Part shown: positions 19,697-29,292 of the stretch, one piece after another
How positions within the stretch are numbered: the first letter of the stretch is position 1
Layout of the letters: every line of letters begins with the position of its first letter
The notes under the pieces: generated by a model
What the model saw: the letters and a program-made list of their open reading frames with translations, nothing else
What the model was told of the DNA's origin: nothing
The model's database searches: none
NCBI GenBank assembly: GCA_001899855.1
Contig: MKWR01000002.1
Coordinates: 62,001-126,000 of the forward strand
Source of the DNA: Lysobacterales bacterium 63-13
Lineage (GTDB): Bacteria; Pseudomonadota; Gammaproteobacteria; Xanthomonadales; Rhodanobacteraceae
Direction of reading: 5' to 3'
Length of the DNA stretch: 64,000 nucleotides
Made by a program: the position numbers and the translations under genes

Positions 19697-21400
19697 ATGA
19701 GCAATGAAAAGCCCGACAAGGCGGAGACATCCGCCGATCAGCCGACACGCTTGATGCCCGGCCGTGATGGGCGTGTGGCCGAGGCCGGGCCGAGTCCGGA
19801 TTCCGCCGATCAGCCGACACGCTTGATGCCGGGCCGCGACGCGCACGCAGCCGAGGCCGGGCCGGGTTCGGAACAGGCGACCCGCATCATTGACCGCGCC
19901 GACACGCCAACCGTGATCACTCCGCGCGAGTCGGCCACCGATGACGAGTCCGGAGCCACCCGCGTGCTCTCGCCGTCGTCGGTGCCAGCAAGCGCTGCCG
20001 CGGACACACCGCCTGTGCAGACCGACCTGTCGGTGCCCAGTGCGCGCGCGCCCGCCGCGCCATTGGCCACTTCGGTTTCAATTCCCGTTGCGCCGATCAT
20101 CCAGGTTCCGGCGCCGCGAACCGGTGCCTCGGCGTCTCCCTCGGCAGCGCGAACCGCGGGAAGCGCGGCGGATCGCGATGAATTGCCCAAGACCGGTGAT
20201 TTCATCAAGGGCCGCTTCGAGCTGATCGAGGAACTGGGCCGCGGTGGCATGGGTGCGGTATTCAGGGCCCGCGACCTGCGCAAGACCGAGGCGCTGGATC
20301 CGGATCCGTTCGTGGCGATCAAGTTCATATCCGGCAATCTGATCGGGTTCGAGCGCGCCTTTGTCGCCCTGCAGCGCGAAGCCAAGAACGCGCAGGCCTT
20401 GAATCACCCGAACATCGTCAAGGTTTTCGATTTCGATCGCGATGGCGACCTGGTTTACCTGACCATGGAAGTGGTCGAAGGCGTCGCCCTGCATGCGCGC
20501 TTGCGCGCCTCGAACGCGAAACCGTTGACGCCAGCCGAGCGTGACCATCTGGTCCACGGCATGCTTGCCGGCATGAGCTATGCGCATTCGCGTGACCTTG
20601 CCCATGCCGACCTGAAGCCGTCGAACATGATGATCGACGGCGAAGGCACCCTGAAGATCCTCGATTTCGGCATCGCCCGTCGACGCGAGTACGACACCGT
20701 ATTCGATGCCGACGACCTGTTCGCGCTGACCATCGACTACGCCAGTCCGGAAATGCTCAATCGCCAGCGGCCGACGCCGGCGGATGACGTCTACGCGCTC
20801 GGTTGCATCATCTATGCGATGTACGCAGGTGCACATCCGTTCAATCATGTGCGCGCCGACCTGGCACGCAGCGAGAAGATGCGGCCGGAACGGCCGAAGT
20901 CGCTCAGTCGCGTGCAGTGGCAGGCCTTGCGCAAAGCGCTGGCGTTCACGCGTGAGCAGCGATTCGCCGATGCTGCGGAATTCCAGCGTGCCTTCGAGGC
21001 ACCGGACTGGCGCAAGATCGGAAGCATCGCCGCCTCCGTGCTTGCCTTGATCCTGCTGGTCTCCTGGTTCGCCGCCGATCCCGTGCAGAGCTGGATCAAT
21101 GTTTCGCGACTGGATGCAGATCAAAAGAGCGTGCTCGATCGCAGTCTCAAGGACGGCGCCGAGTATGCCGCCGGCGGCTATGCCGAAGATGCCGTCTACG
21201 CCTATGTCGATGCGTTGCGGCTTGATGGCAGCAATGGTGCCGCGCGCAGTGGGGTGAAGCGCGCGGTCGGCATACTCAAGAGTCGTCTGCAGCCAGCCCA
21301 GTACCGCAGCTATTTGCTTGCCCAACAGCAGGAGGAAAGCAGTCCTGCCTGGCTGAAAGCTTTTTTTGCCGATGAATTGTCCAGGCTTCCGGCGCAGTGA
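19697..21400 (+). CDS. Membrane-anchored serine/threonine protein kinase
   Basis: 567 residues. The N-terminal ~165 are disordered and carry four Thr-Arg-hydrophobic motifs (Thr17, 41, 62, 88), two inside a 24-residue tandem duplication. A Hanks-type kinase domain spans ~172-430: LGRGGMGAVF loop, Lys209 in FVAIKF, catalytic Asp305 in HADLKPSN (Ala replaces Arg of HRD) and Asp323 in LDFGIAR, so it is probably active. A single membrane helix (~441-460) is followed by a ~105-residue helical TPR-like periplasmic tail. It begins 25 bp after the barrel gene and appears to end the operon. Confidence 0.93.
   Translation: MSNEKPDKAETSADQPTRLMPGRDGRVAEAGPSPDSADQPTRLMPGRDAHAAEAGPGSEQATRIIDRADTPTVITPRESATDDESGATRVLSPSSVPASAAADTPPVQTDLSVPSARAPAAPLATSVSIPVAPIIQVPAPRTGASASPSAARTAGSAADRDELPKTGDFIKGRFELIEELGRGGMGAVFRARDLRKTEALDPDPFVAIKFISGNLIGFERAFVALQREAKNAQALNHPNIVKVFDFDRDGDLVYLTMEVVEGVALHARLRASNAKPLTPAERDHLVHGMLAGMSYAHSRDLAHADLKPSNMMIDGEGTLKILDFGIARRREYDTVFDADDLFALTIDYASPEMLNRQRPTPADDVYALGCIIYAMYAGAHPFNHVRADLARSEKMRPERPKSLSRVQWQALRKALAFTREQRFADAAEFQRAFEAPDWRKIGSIAASVLALILLVSWFAADPVQSWINVSRLDADQKSVLDRSLKDGAEYAAGGYAEDAVYAYVDALRLDGSNGAARSGVKRAVGILKSRLQPAQYRSYLLAQQQEESSPAWLKAFFADELSRLPAQ
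19730..19873 (+). repeat. 72-bp in-frame tandem duplication in the kinase gene
   Basis: Two copies of 72 bp (19730-19801 and 19802-19873) encode two 24-residue units, each with the ADQPTRLMPGRD core followed by AEAGP. They diverge by a few bases, so the duplication is not brand new. Each copy carries one Thr-Arg-Leu-Met motif that could serve as a phosphorylation and docking site. Confidence 0.85.
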
Positions 21401-21435
21401 TGCGCCTTGCGCGTACCGCTTTGTGCAGGATCGCA

Positions 21436-21464
21436 TTGACGTGAACCCGCAGCGACATTACCAT
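21436..21464 (+). promoter_or_regulatory. Probable sigma70 promoter for the tRNA cluster
   Basis: TTGACG (21436-21441) and TACCAT (21459-21464) are separated by exactly 17 bp, which would start transcription about 50 bp before tRNA-Pro. No other comparably good promoter was seen upstream of the tRNA genes. Not tested for the later tRNAs, which may be co-transcribed. Confidence 0.5.
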
Positions 21465-21521
21465 TCCGCGCCTTTCCGGTAGTCATTGCCGAATCGGGCA
21501 TGCTCGAGGGATCGAAGTCGG

Positions 21522-21598
21522 CGGGGTATAGCGCAGTCTGGTAGCGCGCCTGCTTTGGGAGCAGGATGTCGGGGGTTCGAATCCCTCTACCCCGACCA
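21522..21598 (+). tRNA. tRNA-Pro (TGG)
   Basis: 77 nt with encoded CCA. Acceptor CGGGGTA pairs with TACCCCG; the anticodon loop TTTGGGA gives TGG, reading CCA/CCG proline codons. Standard GGTTCGAATCC T-loop. First of five consecutive tRNA genes upstream of tig. Confidence 0.97.
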
Positions 21599-21684
21599 TC
21601 CGATTCCGTTCGTGCATTGGGCTTGGTGCATCGATTGATGCCCGGGCGCTGGTAACGGTGACTGTCACGGGTTCGACTGACGAT

Positions 21685-21761
21685 ACGCCCGTAGCTCAAC
21701 CGGATAGAGCATCGGCCTTCTAAGCCGACGGTTGCAGGTTCGATTCCTGTCGGGCGTGCCA
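21685..21761 (+). tRNA. tRNA-Arg (TCT)
   Basis: 77 nt including CCA. Acceptor ACGCCCG pairs with CGGGCGT; the anticodon loop CTTCTAA carries TCT for AGA/AGG arginine codons, which are rare in this high-GC DNA. D-arm GTAGCTCAACCGGATAGAGC and T-arm GCAGGTTCGATTCCTGT are regular. Confidence 0.97.
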
Positions 21762-21852
21762 CAGGTGAATGCCGGCCAGCGATGCGGCGTCGATGTTTGT
21801 TGCAGGGCTGCAAGGTTGTGGCCAGTGTCAGGTTTCATCGGTTTCTCAAATG

Positions 21853-21929
21853 GTGGGCGTAGCTCAGTTGGTTAGAGTCCCGGATTGTGATTCCGGATGT
21901 CGGGGGTTCGAGTCCCCTCGCTCACCCCA
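21853..21929 (+). tRNA. tRNA-His (GTG)
   Basis: 77 nt plus the encoded CCA at 21927-21929. Acceptor GTGGGCG pairs with CGCTCAC with one G-T wobble. The extra G at 21852 opposite discriminator C73 is the G-1 that marks tRNA-His, so the mature 5' end may be 21852. The anticodon loop TTGTGAT gives GTG. Confidence 0.96.
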
Positions 21930-21989
21930 ATTCAAGCGAACCGGTGGTATTCCATCGGATCGTGTTTTGTTAGACTTGTTTGTCTGTTC

Positions 21990-22065
21990 GGGTCGTTAGC
22001 TCAGTTGGTAGAGCAGTTGACTCTTAATCAATAGGTCGAAGGTTCGAATCCTTCACGACCCACCA
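21990..22065 (+). tRNA. tRNA-Lys (CTT)
   Basis: 76 nt with encoded CCA. Acceptor GGGTCGT pairs with ACGACCC. The anticodon loop CTCTTAA gives CTT (reads AAG), not the more universal TTT species, so another tRNA-Lys must exist elsewhere for AAA. Confidence 0.96.
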
Positions 22066-22150
22066 AACAGATCCAGGTCGACAGCAGCGCCATCGACCGC
22101 AAGTGCGGCTCCGCTGCATATTGCGGAGCGAGCTCCGGGTTGCAGACGTT

Positions 22151-22235
<85 letters not shown>

Positions 22236-22453
22236 GGCCCGATCGCCACGCCGGCACCCCGCGACCCCGCGGCAGGGCCGCTTCGTGCCGACGATGCAAC
22301 TGCCCAGTGGTCCCTGCATGGCGGATGCCGGCGCGGGCGCGCGGGCGGGGCAAATCACGCGCAAACCCCTGCGATTCCGCGCCGCAATGCATTATGATTG
22401 CCGGCTAACCATGCCCGGCCCACGGTCGGGATCAGTCGTTTCAAGGAGCATCC

Positions 22454-23737
22454 ATGCAAGTTTCGGTTGAGAACGTCGGCAATCTCGGACGCAAGCTGAC
22501 TGTGCGCATTCCCGCGGCACGCCTCGAGGATACGGTTCGCAATCGCGTCCAGGAAATGGGGCGCAGCGCGCGCCTGAAGGGATTCCGTCCCGGCAAGGTG
22601 CCGACCAAGGTCATCGAGCAGCGCTTTGGCGCGCAGATCCGTGGCGAAGCGTTGTCGGAGTTGATCGGATCGTCGTTCCAGGAAGCCATCAATACGGAGA
22701 AGCTGCGTCCCGCGATGCAGCCCTCGATCGCCACCAGCGGCAAGCCCGACAATGGCGAAATCGAGTACACGGCGACTTTCGAAGTCATGCCGGAGATCGG
22801 CAAGGTCGATGTCAGCGCGCTGGAAATCCTCAAGCAGACGGCAACGGTCGGGGAAACCGACATCGATGCCATGATCGAGACCTTGCGCATGCAACGCCGC
22901 GTCTGGAACCCGGTCGATCGCAAGGCCGAGGCCGGCGACATGGTGCTGTTCGAATTTTCCGCCCAGGCGACGGATTTCCGCTACCCGGAGAACGGGACCG
23001 ATCGCGTTGGCACGATCATCGGATCGGATGCCTTGTTCAAGGGTCTCGAAGACCAGTTGCTGGGGCATGTCGTCGATGACGAGTTCGAGAAGGATCTGGA
23101 TTTCCCCGCTGATTTCCGCATCGAAGGGCTTGCCGGCAAGTCGGCACGTGCAAGTTTCAAGATCGTCCGCGTGCAGGAAGCCAAGCTGCCGGAACTGGAT
23201 GACGCCTTTCTTGCCACGTTCGGCGTGACCGAAGGTGGCCTGGCGCGATTCCGCGAAGATGTCCGCGACAACCTGGAGCGCGAGTTGACGGCGGCGCTGA
23301 CCTCGCGCCTGAAGTCCTCGGCGGTCGAGAAGTTGATCGACGCGCACGCCGACCTCGAGCTGCCGCAAGGTCTGGTCGACAGTGAAGCGCGTGAACTCGC
23401 GCGCCAGTCTGCCGGCGAGAAAAAGGTGGCAGTGGCACACGAACCATTCCTGCCTTCCGCGCGCCGCCGGGTTGCCGGCGGCATGCTGCTTGCCGAGATT
23501 GCCCGCCAGAACCAGATCCGGGTTGACATGCGCCGCGTTTCCGAGGCGCTCAGCGCCATTGCCTCGACGTACGAGGAACCGGAACAGGTCGTTGAACTCT
23601 ACTCGAAGGATCCCCAATTGATGAGTGGTCTGCAAAGTCGGGTGCTTGAGGATCAGGTTGTCGACTGGATTGCAGAGAATGCCAAGGTCAGCGAAAAGAA
23701 GCTGAGCTTCAGTGAAGTCATGCGTCCCGGGGCCTGA
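22454..23737 (+). CDS. tig: Trigger factor (ribosome-associated chaperone)
   Basis: 427 residues. N-terminal [20 protein letters not shown] and the ribosome-binding [17 protein letters not shown] (residues ~40-56) match Tig. A FKBP-type PPIase domain spans ~160-245 ([20 protein letters not shown]), followed by a helical C-terminal arm. Trigger factor binds near the exit tunnel and shields nascent chains. AAGGAG precedes the ATG. It opens the conserved tig-clpP-clpX-lon-hupB block, with clpP 25 bp downstream. Confidence 0.97.
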   Translation: MQVSVENVGNLGRKLTVRIPAARLEDTVRNRVQEMGRSARLKGFRPGKVPTKVIEQRFGAQIRGEALSELIGSSFQEAINTEKLRPAMQPSIATSGKPDNGEIEYTATFEVMPEIGKVDVSALEILKQTATVGETDIDAMIETLRMQRRVWNPVDRKAEAGDMVLFEFSAQATDFRYPENGTDRVGTIIGSDALFKGLEDQLLGHVVDDEFEKDLDFPADFRIEGLAGKSARASFKIVRVQEAKLPELDDAFLATFGVTEGGLARFREDVRDNLERELTAALTSRLKSSAVEKLIDAHADLELPQGLVDSEARELARQSAGEKKVAVAHEPFLPSARRRVAGGMLLAEIARQNQIRVDMRRVSEALSAIASTYEEPEQVVELYSKDPQLMSGLQSRVLEDQVVDWIAENAKVSEKKLSFSEVMRPGA

Positions 23738-23762
23738 GCACCGGATTCAACGGAGATCCAGC

Positions 23763-24395
23763 ATGTCCAGTCATACGCCAAGTCAGGGTCTCAACCTCGT
23801 GCCGATGGTGGTCGAACAGACCTCCCGTGGCGAGCGCGCTTACGATATCTACTCGCGGTTGTTGAAAGAGCGGGTGATCTTTCTGGTCGGCCCGATCGAC
23901 GACTACGTGGCCAACGTGGTCGTCGCCCAGCTGCTTTTCCTGGAGTCGGAGAATCCGGACAAGGACATCAATCTTTACATCAACAGCCCGGGTGGGGTGG
24001 TGACTGCCGGCCTGGCGATTTATGACACGATGCGTTTCCTGAAGCCCGACGTCAGCACGATGGTCATTGGCCAGGCCGCAAGCATGGGCTCCTTCCTGCT
24101 TGCCGCGGGCACCAAGGGCAAGCGGTACGCCCTGCCGAATTCCCGGGTGATGATCCATCAGCCGTCCGGTGGCGCCCAGGGACAGGCAACCGACATCGAG
24201 ATCCAGGCCAAGGAAATCCTCTATCTGCGTCGTCGCCTCAACGAGGAACTGGCGCAGAACACGGGACAGCCGATCGAGCGGATCGAGCGAGATGTCGAGC
24301 GCGACCTTTTCTTCAACGCCCAGGACGCGAAGGCCTACGGCCTCATCGACGCGGTCCTTGACCGGCGTCCGAACGAGACTGTTCATCCGCTTTGA
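23763..24395 (+). CDS. clpP: ClpP protease catalytic subunit
   Basis: 210 residues from the ATG at 23763 (GGAGAT upstream). Ser107 in [11 protein letters not shown], His132 in [10 protein letters not shown] and Asp181 in RDLFFNAQD form the catalytic triad, with the same 25- and 49-residue spacing as E. coli ClpP. The first ~14 residues are a likely self-cleaved propeptide. It forms double heptameric rings with ClpX or ClpA. Likely co-transcribed with tig; clpX follows after 115 bp. Confidence 0.98.
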   Translation: MSSHTPSQGLNLVPMVVEQTSRGERAYDIYSRLLKERVIFLVGPIDDYVANVVVAQLLFLESENPDKDINLYINSPGGVVTAGLAIYDTMRFLKPDVSTMVIGQAASMGSFLLAAGTKGKRYALPNSRVMIHQPSGGAQGQATDIEIQAKEILYLRRRLNEELAQNTGQPIERIERDVERDLFFNAQDAKAYGLIDAVLDRRPNETVHPL

Positions 24396-24447
24396 GCGCC
24401 AGTCCGCAGGTGAGCGTACGCAATGATTTCGTTCCGGCCGGCAAGGC

Positions 24448-24475
24448 CGGACATGGCGAAATGCTGTGCTATGCT
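24448..24475 (+). promoter_or_regulatory. Possible extended -10 promoter for clpX
   Basis: TGCTATGCT at 24467-24475 contains an extended -10 (TGnTATGCT), with CGGACA at 24448-24453 sixteen bp upstream as a weak -35. It lies 36 bp before the clpX start. This would give clpX its own transcription besides readthrough from clpP. Confidence 0.35.
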
Positions 24476-24510
24476 CGCCTCGCATCATGTAAAACAACCC
24501 GAGGCGTGGC

Positions 24511-25791
24511 ATGACTGAAGAGCGACAAAGCCGATCGGGCGACGGCGGAAAGATCCTCTATTGCTCTTTCTGCGGCAAAAGCCAGCACGAAGTCCGCAAG
24601 CTGATCGCGGGCCCCTCCGTATTCATCTGTGATGAATGCGTGGAGCTGTGCAACGACATCATTCGCGAGGAGCTTGAGGAAAAGGCGGCCTCGGCGCGCA
24701 GTCATCTGCCCAAGCCGAAAGAGATCCTCGATGTCCTCGATCAGTACGTGATCGGCCAGGCCCGCGCCAAGAAAGTCCTGGCGGTTGCCGTCTACAACCA
24801 CTACAAGCGACTTGAATCCCGCAGTCGCAATGATGATGTCGAGCTGGCGAAGTCGAACATCCTGCTGGTCGGGCCGACCGGCTCGGGCAAGACCCTGCTC
24901 GCGGAAACGCTGGCGCGCCTGCTCAATGTTCCGTTCACGATTGCCGACGCGACCACCCTGACCGAGGCCGGTTACGTCGGCGAGGATGTCGAGAACATCA
25001 TCCAGAAGCTCCTGCAGAAATGCGACTACGACGTCGAGAAAGCGCAGAGCGGCATCGTCTATATCGACGAGATCGACAAGATTTCGCGCAAGAGCGAGAA
25101 CCCCTCGATCACCCGCGATGTCTCGGGTGAAGGTGTGCAGCAGGCCTTGCTCAAGCTGATCGAAGGCACGATCGCCTCGGTGCCGCCGCAGGGCGGGCGC
25201 AAGCATCCGCAGCAGGAGTTCCTGCAGGTCGACACCAAGAACGTGTTGTTCATTGTCGGTGGCGCCTTCTCGGGCCTGGAGAAAATCATCCAGCAGCGCT
25301 CGGAGACCACCGGCATCGGATTCAGTGCCGAGATCCGCTCCACTGCGGGCAAGGCGGATACCAGCAAGTTGCTCGGCCAGGTGCAGCCCGGGGACTTGAT
25401 CAAGTTCGGCCTTATTCCCGAGTTCGTCGGTCGTCTGCCGGTCGTGGCGACACTGGAGGAGCTCGACGAGGCTGCGCTGGTGAAGATCCTCAGCGAGCCG
25501 AAGAACGCGATCACCAAGCAGTTCAAGCGCCTGTTCGAAATGGAAGGCGTCGAGCTCGAGTTCCGCCCCGACGCCTTGGCGGCCGTGGCCAGGAAAGCAC
25601 TGGAACGCAAGACCGGCGCGCGCGGTTTGCGCACGATCCTCGAACAGATCCTGCTCGATACGATGTTTGATTTGCCATCGCTCGAACATGTCAGCAAGGT
25701 TGTCGTCGACGAGGCCGTGATCAATGGCCAAGCCGAACCCTATCTGATCTACCAGGGCAACATGCAGGCGCGCGCCGCCGCCGCGGATTGA
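24511..25791 (+). CDS. clpX: ClpX, AAA+ unfoldase of ClpXP
   Basis: 426 residues. An N-terminal zinc-binding domain with CSFCGK and CDECVELC (residues ~16-45) is followed by the AAA+ module: Walker A GPTGSGKT and Walker [11 protein letters not shown]. The ClpP-docking loop region is conserved (the family IGF motif appears here as IGF in TTGIGFSAE). ClpX unfolds ssrA-tagged and other proteins for ClpP. A long GC-rich hairpin at 25855 follows the gene. Confidence 0.98.
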   Translation: MTEERQSRSGDGGKILYCSFCGKSQHEVRKLIAGPSVFICDECVELCNDIIREELEEKAASARSHLPKPKEILDVLDQYVIGQARAKKVLAVAVYNHYKRLESRSRNDDVELAKSNILLVGPTGSGKTLLAETLARLLNVPFTIADATTLTEAGYVGEDVENIIQKLLQKCDYDVEKAQSGIVYIDEIDKISRKSENPSITRDVSGEGVQQALLKLIEGTIASVPPQGGRKHPQQEFLQVDTKNVLFIVGGAFSGLEKIIQQRSETTGIGFSAEIRSTAGKADTSKLLGQVQPGDLIKFGLIPEFVGRLPVVATLEELDEAALVKILSEPKNAITKQFKRLFEMEGVELEFRPDALAAVARKALERKTGARGLRTILEQILLDTMFDLPSLEHVSKVVVDEAVINGQAEPYLIYQGNMQARAAAAD

Positions 25792-25854
25792 AGCAACAGC
25801 GCCGCCAGGCGGCGCCAATCCCTTGCATTGCGGAGCTTTGCCCGCACTTGACCC

Positions 25855-25892
25855 AACGGCAGCGTGCATTCACGCTGCCGTTTGCCTTTCCC
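25855..25892 (+). terminator. Rho-independent terminator after clpX
   Basis: AACGGCAGCGTG and CACGCTGCCGTT form a 12-pair stem with a four-base loop (CATT), followed by a T/C-rich tract. It separates clpX from lon, whose start is 28 bp further, so lon is likely to have its own promoter or to depend on readthrough. Confidence 0.75.
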
Positions 25893-25920
25893 GCTACCAC
25901 GCAAGCCAGGATCCAGTGTG

Positions 25921-28428
25921 ATGGAAAAATCCAGCAAGACCAGCGCAGATGAAAATCATGGCGTGATCGAACTGCCGATCCTGCCGCTGCGTGATGTGGT
26001 GGTCTATCCGCACATGGTCATTCCCTTGTTCGTCGGCCGCGAAAAATCGGTCAGTGCGCTGGATGCGGCCATGGAATCGGACAAGCAGATCCTGCTGGTG
26101 GCCCAGCGCAGTCCCGATGTCGACGAGCCGGAAGCAGGTGATCTCTATTCGATCGGCACGATCGCCTCGATCCTGCAGTTGCTGAAGTTGCCCGACGGCA
26201 CGATCAAGGTTCTCGTCGAGGGCACTTCACGCGCCGAAATCGTTGCCTACTCCCAGCGCAATGGCTTGCTCACGGGTCGGGCGCGATCCGTGGATCCGAC
26301 CTACACGCGCAATGAGCGCGAGGTCGAAGTCATTTCCCGCTCGCTGGTTTCGATGTTCGAGCAGTTGGTGAAGCTGTCAAGGAAGATTCCGCCCGAGTTG
26401 CTGACCACGCTGGCCGGACTCGAGGATCCGTCACGCCTGGCCGATACCATTGCCGCGCACCTGTCGGTTCGCCTGCAGGACAAGCAGCAGATCCTCGAAA
26501 CGGCCGATGTTGCGGATCGTCTCGAGCAACTGCTCGGCCTGGTCGATGGCGAAATCGACGTGCAGCAGATCGAGAAGCGCATCCGCGGTCGGGTCAAGAC
26601 GCAGATGGAGAAGAGCCAGCGCGAGTATTACCTCAACGAACAGATGAAGGCGATCCAGAAGGAACTGGGTGATTCGGAAGACGCGCCGAGCGAACTCGAG
26701 GAGCTTGCGCGCCGGATCGAAGCCGCCGGCATGCCCAAGACCACCCTGGCCAAGGCGCGCGCCGAACTCGGCAAGCTCAAGCAGATGTCGCCGATGTCGG
26801 CCGAGGCGACCGTGGTGCGCAATTACATCGATTGGCTGGTCGGTGCGCCGTGGAAAAAGCGCACCAAGGTCCGCAAGGACCTGCACCTGGCCCAGGAAGT
26901 GCTGGATACCGATCATTTTGGCCTGGAGAAGGTCAAGGATCGAATCCTCGAATATCTCGCGGTGCAGCAGCGCGTGCGCACGATGAAGGGACCGATCCTC
27001 TGCCTGGTCGGACCACCGGGTGTGGGCAAGACCTCACTGGGTCAATCGATCGCCAAGGCGACCAACCGCAAGTTCGTGCGCATGTCGCTGGGCGGCGTCC
27101 GCGACGAAGCGGAAATCCGTGGCCACAGGCGCACCTATATCGGCTCGATGCCGGGCCGCATCATCCAGAACATGTCCAAGGCGGGCACGCGCAATCCACT
27201 GTTCGTGCTCGACGAGATCGACAAGATGTCGATGGACTTCCGCGGCGATCCCGCCTCGGCCTTGCTCGAAGTGCTCGATCCCGAGCAGAACCATGCCTTC
27301 AACGACCACTATCTCGAAGTCGATTTCGATCTCAGCGAAGTGATGTGGATCGCCACGGCGAATTCGCTGAACATTCCCGGGCCGTTGCTCGATCGCATGG
27401 AAGTGATCCGCATTCCGGGCTATACCGAGGACGAAAAGCTAAATATCGCGCAACGCTACCTGATTCCGAAACAGCTCAAGGCAAATGGCCTCAAGCCGAG
27501 CGAACTGAGCGTGGACGAGAGTGCAATCCGCGACATCATCCGCTACTACACGCGCGAATCCGGAGTGCGCAATCTCGAACGCGAGATCTCCAAGATCTGC
27601 CGCAAGGTGGTCAAGGAGCTGAGTCTTGCCGCGCCGGAAAAATCGGGCGAAGGCAAGGGCGCGGCCAAATCCGCCACCGCGAAGAAATCGGTGGCGAAGA
27701 TGCGCGGCGGCATGAAAGTGACCGCGCGCAACCTTGACAACTACCTCGGTGTACAGAAATTCAGTTTCGGGCGTGCCGAATTGCAGAACGAGATCGGTCT
27801 GGTCACTGGCCTCGCCTGGACCGAAGTGGGCGGCGACCTGCTCAGCATTGAAGCGACCACGGTACCCGGCAAGGGCAAGCTCCAGCATACCGGGCAATTG
27901 GGTGACGTCATGCAGGAGTCGATCCAGGCTGCGCTCAGCGTCGTTCGTGCACGCGTCGATCTGCTTGGGATCGATCCGGAGTTCCATCAAAAGCTCGATG
28001 TGCACATCCATGTTCCGGAAGGAGCCACGCCAAAGGACGGTCCCAGCGCGGGTATCGCGATGTGCACGGCACTGGTATCGGCACTGACCAAGATCCCGAT
28101 CCGCTCCGACGTGGCGATGACCGGCGAGATCACCCTGCGCGGTCGCGTGTTGCCGATTGGCGGACTCAAGGAGAAGCTGCTTGCCGCCCATCGTGGCGGC
28201 GTCGGCACGGTCATCATTCCCGAGGAAAACCGCAAGGATCTTGCGGACATACCGGCAAACGTTACCGAGTCACTTCAGATTCGTCCGGTGAAATGGATCG
28301 ACGAGGTGCTTGATATCGCGCTTGAGCATCCATTGACACCGATGAGTCGATCCGAGCCGCCAACTGCAGCTGTCGTACCGGGCAAGCGCAGGGGACGACA
28401 AGCGCAACTGCCGGCAAGACCGCACTGA
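25921..28428 (+). CDS. lon: Lon ATP-dependent serine protease
   Basis: 835 residues from the ATG at 25921; GTG at 25918 is an alternative. The LonN substrate-binding region begins [20 protein letters not shown]. Walker A GPPGVGKT is at ~364-371. The Ser-Lys dyad is Ser709 in [10 protein letters not shown] and Lys752 in [14 protein letters not shown]. Between ATPase and protease there is a Lys/Ala-rich insertion ([17 protein letters not shown]) longer than in E. coli Lon. Degrades misfolded and regulatory proteins such as SulA. Usual order clpX-lon-hupB. Confidence 0.97.
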   Translation: MEKSSKTSADENHGVIELPILPLRDVVVYPHMVIPLFVGREKSVSALDAAMESDKQILLVAQRSPDVDEPEAGDLYSIGTIASILQLLKLPDGTIKVLVEGTSRAEIVAYSQRNGLLTGRARSVDPTYTRNEREVEVISRSLVSMFEQLVKLSRKIPPELLTTLAGLEDPSRLADTIAAHLSVRLQDKQQILETADVADRLEQLLGLVDGEIDVQQIEKRIRGRVKTQMEKSQREYYLNEQMKAIQKELGDSEDAPSELEELARRIEAAGMPKTTLAKARAELGKLKQMSPMSAEATVVRNYIDWLVGAPWKKRTKVRKDLHLAQEVLDTDHFGLEKVKDRILEYLAVQQRVRTMKGPILCLVGPPGVGKTSLGQSIAKATNRKFVRMSLGGVRDEAEIRGHRRTYIGSMPGRIIQNMSKAGTRNPLFVLDEIDKMSMDFRGDPASALLEVLDPEQNHAFNDHYLEVDFDLSEVMWIATANSLNIPGPLLDRMEVIRIPGYTEDEKLNIAQRYLIPKQLKANGLKPSELSVDESAIRDIIRYYTRESGVRNLEREISKICRKVVKELSLAAPEKSGEGKGAAKSATAKKSVAKMRGGMKVTARNLDNYLGVQKFSFGRAELQNEIGLVTGLAWTEVGGDLLSIEATTVPGKGKLQHTGQLGDVMQESIQAALSVVRARVDLLGIDPEFHQKLDVHIHVPEGATPKDGPSAGIAMCTALVSALTKIPIRSDVAMTGEITLRGRVLPIGGLKEKLLAAHRGGVGTVIIPEENRKDLADIPANVTESLQIRPVKWIDEVLDIALEHPLTPMSRSEPPTAAVVPGKRRGRQAQLPARPH

Positions 28429-28550
28429 TCGGTGACGGATTTCTTTGCTCGAATGTCGTCACCGTGGCGTGCAGGGATTGACGTCCGCCATGATTTTTGA
28501 TTGCTCGCCAAGGCATTGGAAAATGCCTGAAACACACGCAAAACCTTGTG

Positions 28551-28579
28551 TTGCGCGGTGTCGGGGGCGCTGGTATAAA
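28551..28579 (+). promoter_or_regulatory. Candidate sigma70 promoter for hupB
   Basis: TTGCGC (28551-28556) and TATAAA (28574-28579) are spaced by 17 bp, about 145 bp before the hupB ATG. The rest of the 28429-28724 gap contains no plausible gene; short open frames there have no family resemblance. Confidence 0.45.
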
Positions 28580-28724
28580 GGTCGCGCCACGATTTGTCGC
28601 TGCGCTGCGCATCGATCGAATCGCGGGGGAACAAACTCGCGCTGGAGGTCTGCCCGCCTCGCTCGTACTGCGTGACTAGTTCAAACCAATCAAATCCGGG
28701 TTGCTGCTCGAAAGGGAGTTGATA

Positions 28725-28997
28725 ATGAATAAAGGTGAATTTGTTGGTGCTGTCGCTGATGCCGCTGAAATGACAAAAGCGGATGCTGAGCGTGCAGTTG
28801 AAGCGATGTTCAAGGTTGTCAAGAAAGCATTGAAGTCGGGCGACAGCATTTCGCTGGTCGGCTTCGGTACCTTCAGTGTGCGCAAGCGTGCTGCACGTAC
28901 CGGTCGCAATCCGCGTACCGGCGACACGATCAAGATCAAGGCGTCCAAGGTTCCGGCATTCAAGGCCGGCAAGGGCCTCAAGGATGCGATCAACTGA
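28725..28997 (+). CDS. hupB: HU family DNA-binding protein, beta-type
   Basis: 90 residues from the ATG at 28725 (AAGGGAG upstream): [20 protein letters not shown]. The signature [22 protein letters not shown] covers the DNA-intercalating arm. HU bends and compacts DNA as a dimer. The upstream TTG at 28701 is not preferred. Lies between lon and ppiD as in E. coli, but a tRNA-Val and a possible small RNA intervene before ppiD. Confidence 0.98.
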   Translation: MNKGEFVGAVADAAEMTKADAERAVEAMFKVVKKALKSGDSISLVGFGTFSVRKRAARTGRNPRTGDTIKIKASKVPAFKAGKGLKDAIN

Positions 28998-29005
28998 CGC
29001 GTTCG

Positions 29006-29080
29006 GGGTGCTTAGCTCAGCGGTAGAGCGTCTCCCTTACACGGAGAGGGTCGGGGGTTCGAAACCCTCAGCACCCACCA
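29006..29080 (+). tRNA. tRNA-Val (TAC)
   Basis: 75 nt with encoded CCA. Acceptor GGGTGCT pairs with AGCACCC; the anticodon loop CTTACAC gives TAC. It starts only 8 bp after the hupB stop, so the tRNA is probably cut out of the hupB transcript. Confidence 0.97.
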
Positions 29081-29106
29081 CCCCGCGCCAGAGTCGGCTT
29101 GTCGGT

Positions 29107-29201
29107 TACAATACCGGCCTGTCACGCTGGGGGTAGCGGTCAGGGATCGTTCCAAGTCGCTACCTCCCAAGCAGGGCGCCCGAGTGGCGCCCTTGCTTTT
29201 T
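29107..29201 (+). ncRNA. Candidate small RNA between tRNA-Val and ppiD
   Basis: A TACAAT box at 29107-29112 is followed by a strong hairpin at 29129-29167 (GGGGGTAGCG with CGCTACCTCC, and an inner GGGA/TTCC helix), then by a rho-independent terminator at 29171-29201. The predicted transcript from about 29119 is 80-85 nt with two stem-loops. No clear -35 box was found, and it resembles neither SRP RNA nor 6S RNA. It may instead be a processed piece of the hupB-tRNA transcript. Confidence 0.4.
29171..29201 (+). terminator. Rho-independent terminator before ppiD
   Basis: GCAGGGCGCC and GGCGCCCTTGC form a GC-rich stem with one bulge and a five-base loop, followed by TTTTT. It ends the hupB/tRNA-Val (or small RNA) transcript 92 bp before ppiD. 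Confidence 0.8.
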
Positions 29202-29292
29202 CTTCGCGCAAGCCCTTTGCAGGTCGGCGCACATCACGGCCGACGATCAAGCCTGCTCGTCACCGGCTGCACTATCCAATCGAGGCGGTTGC

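Noticed and set aside
29006-29080. tRNA-like sequence as an integrase attachment site
   Set aside because: No repeated tRNA 3' end and no integrase or foreign gene next to it.
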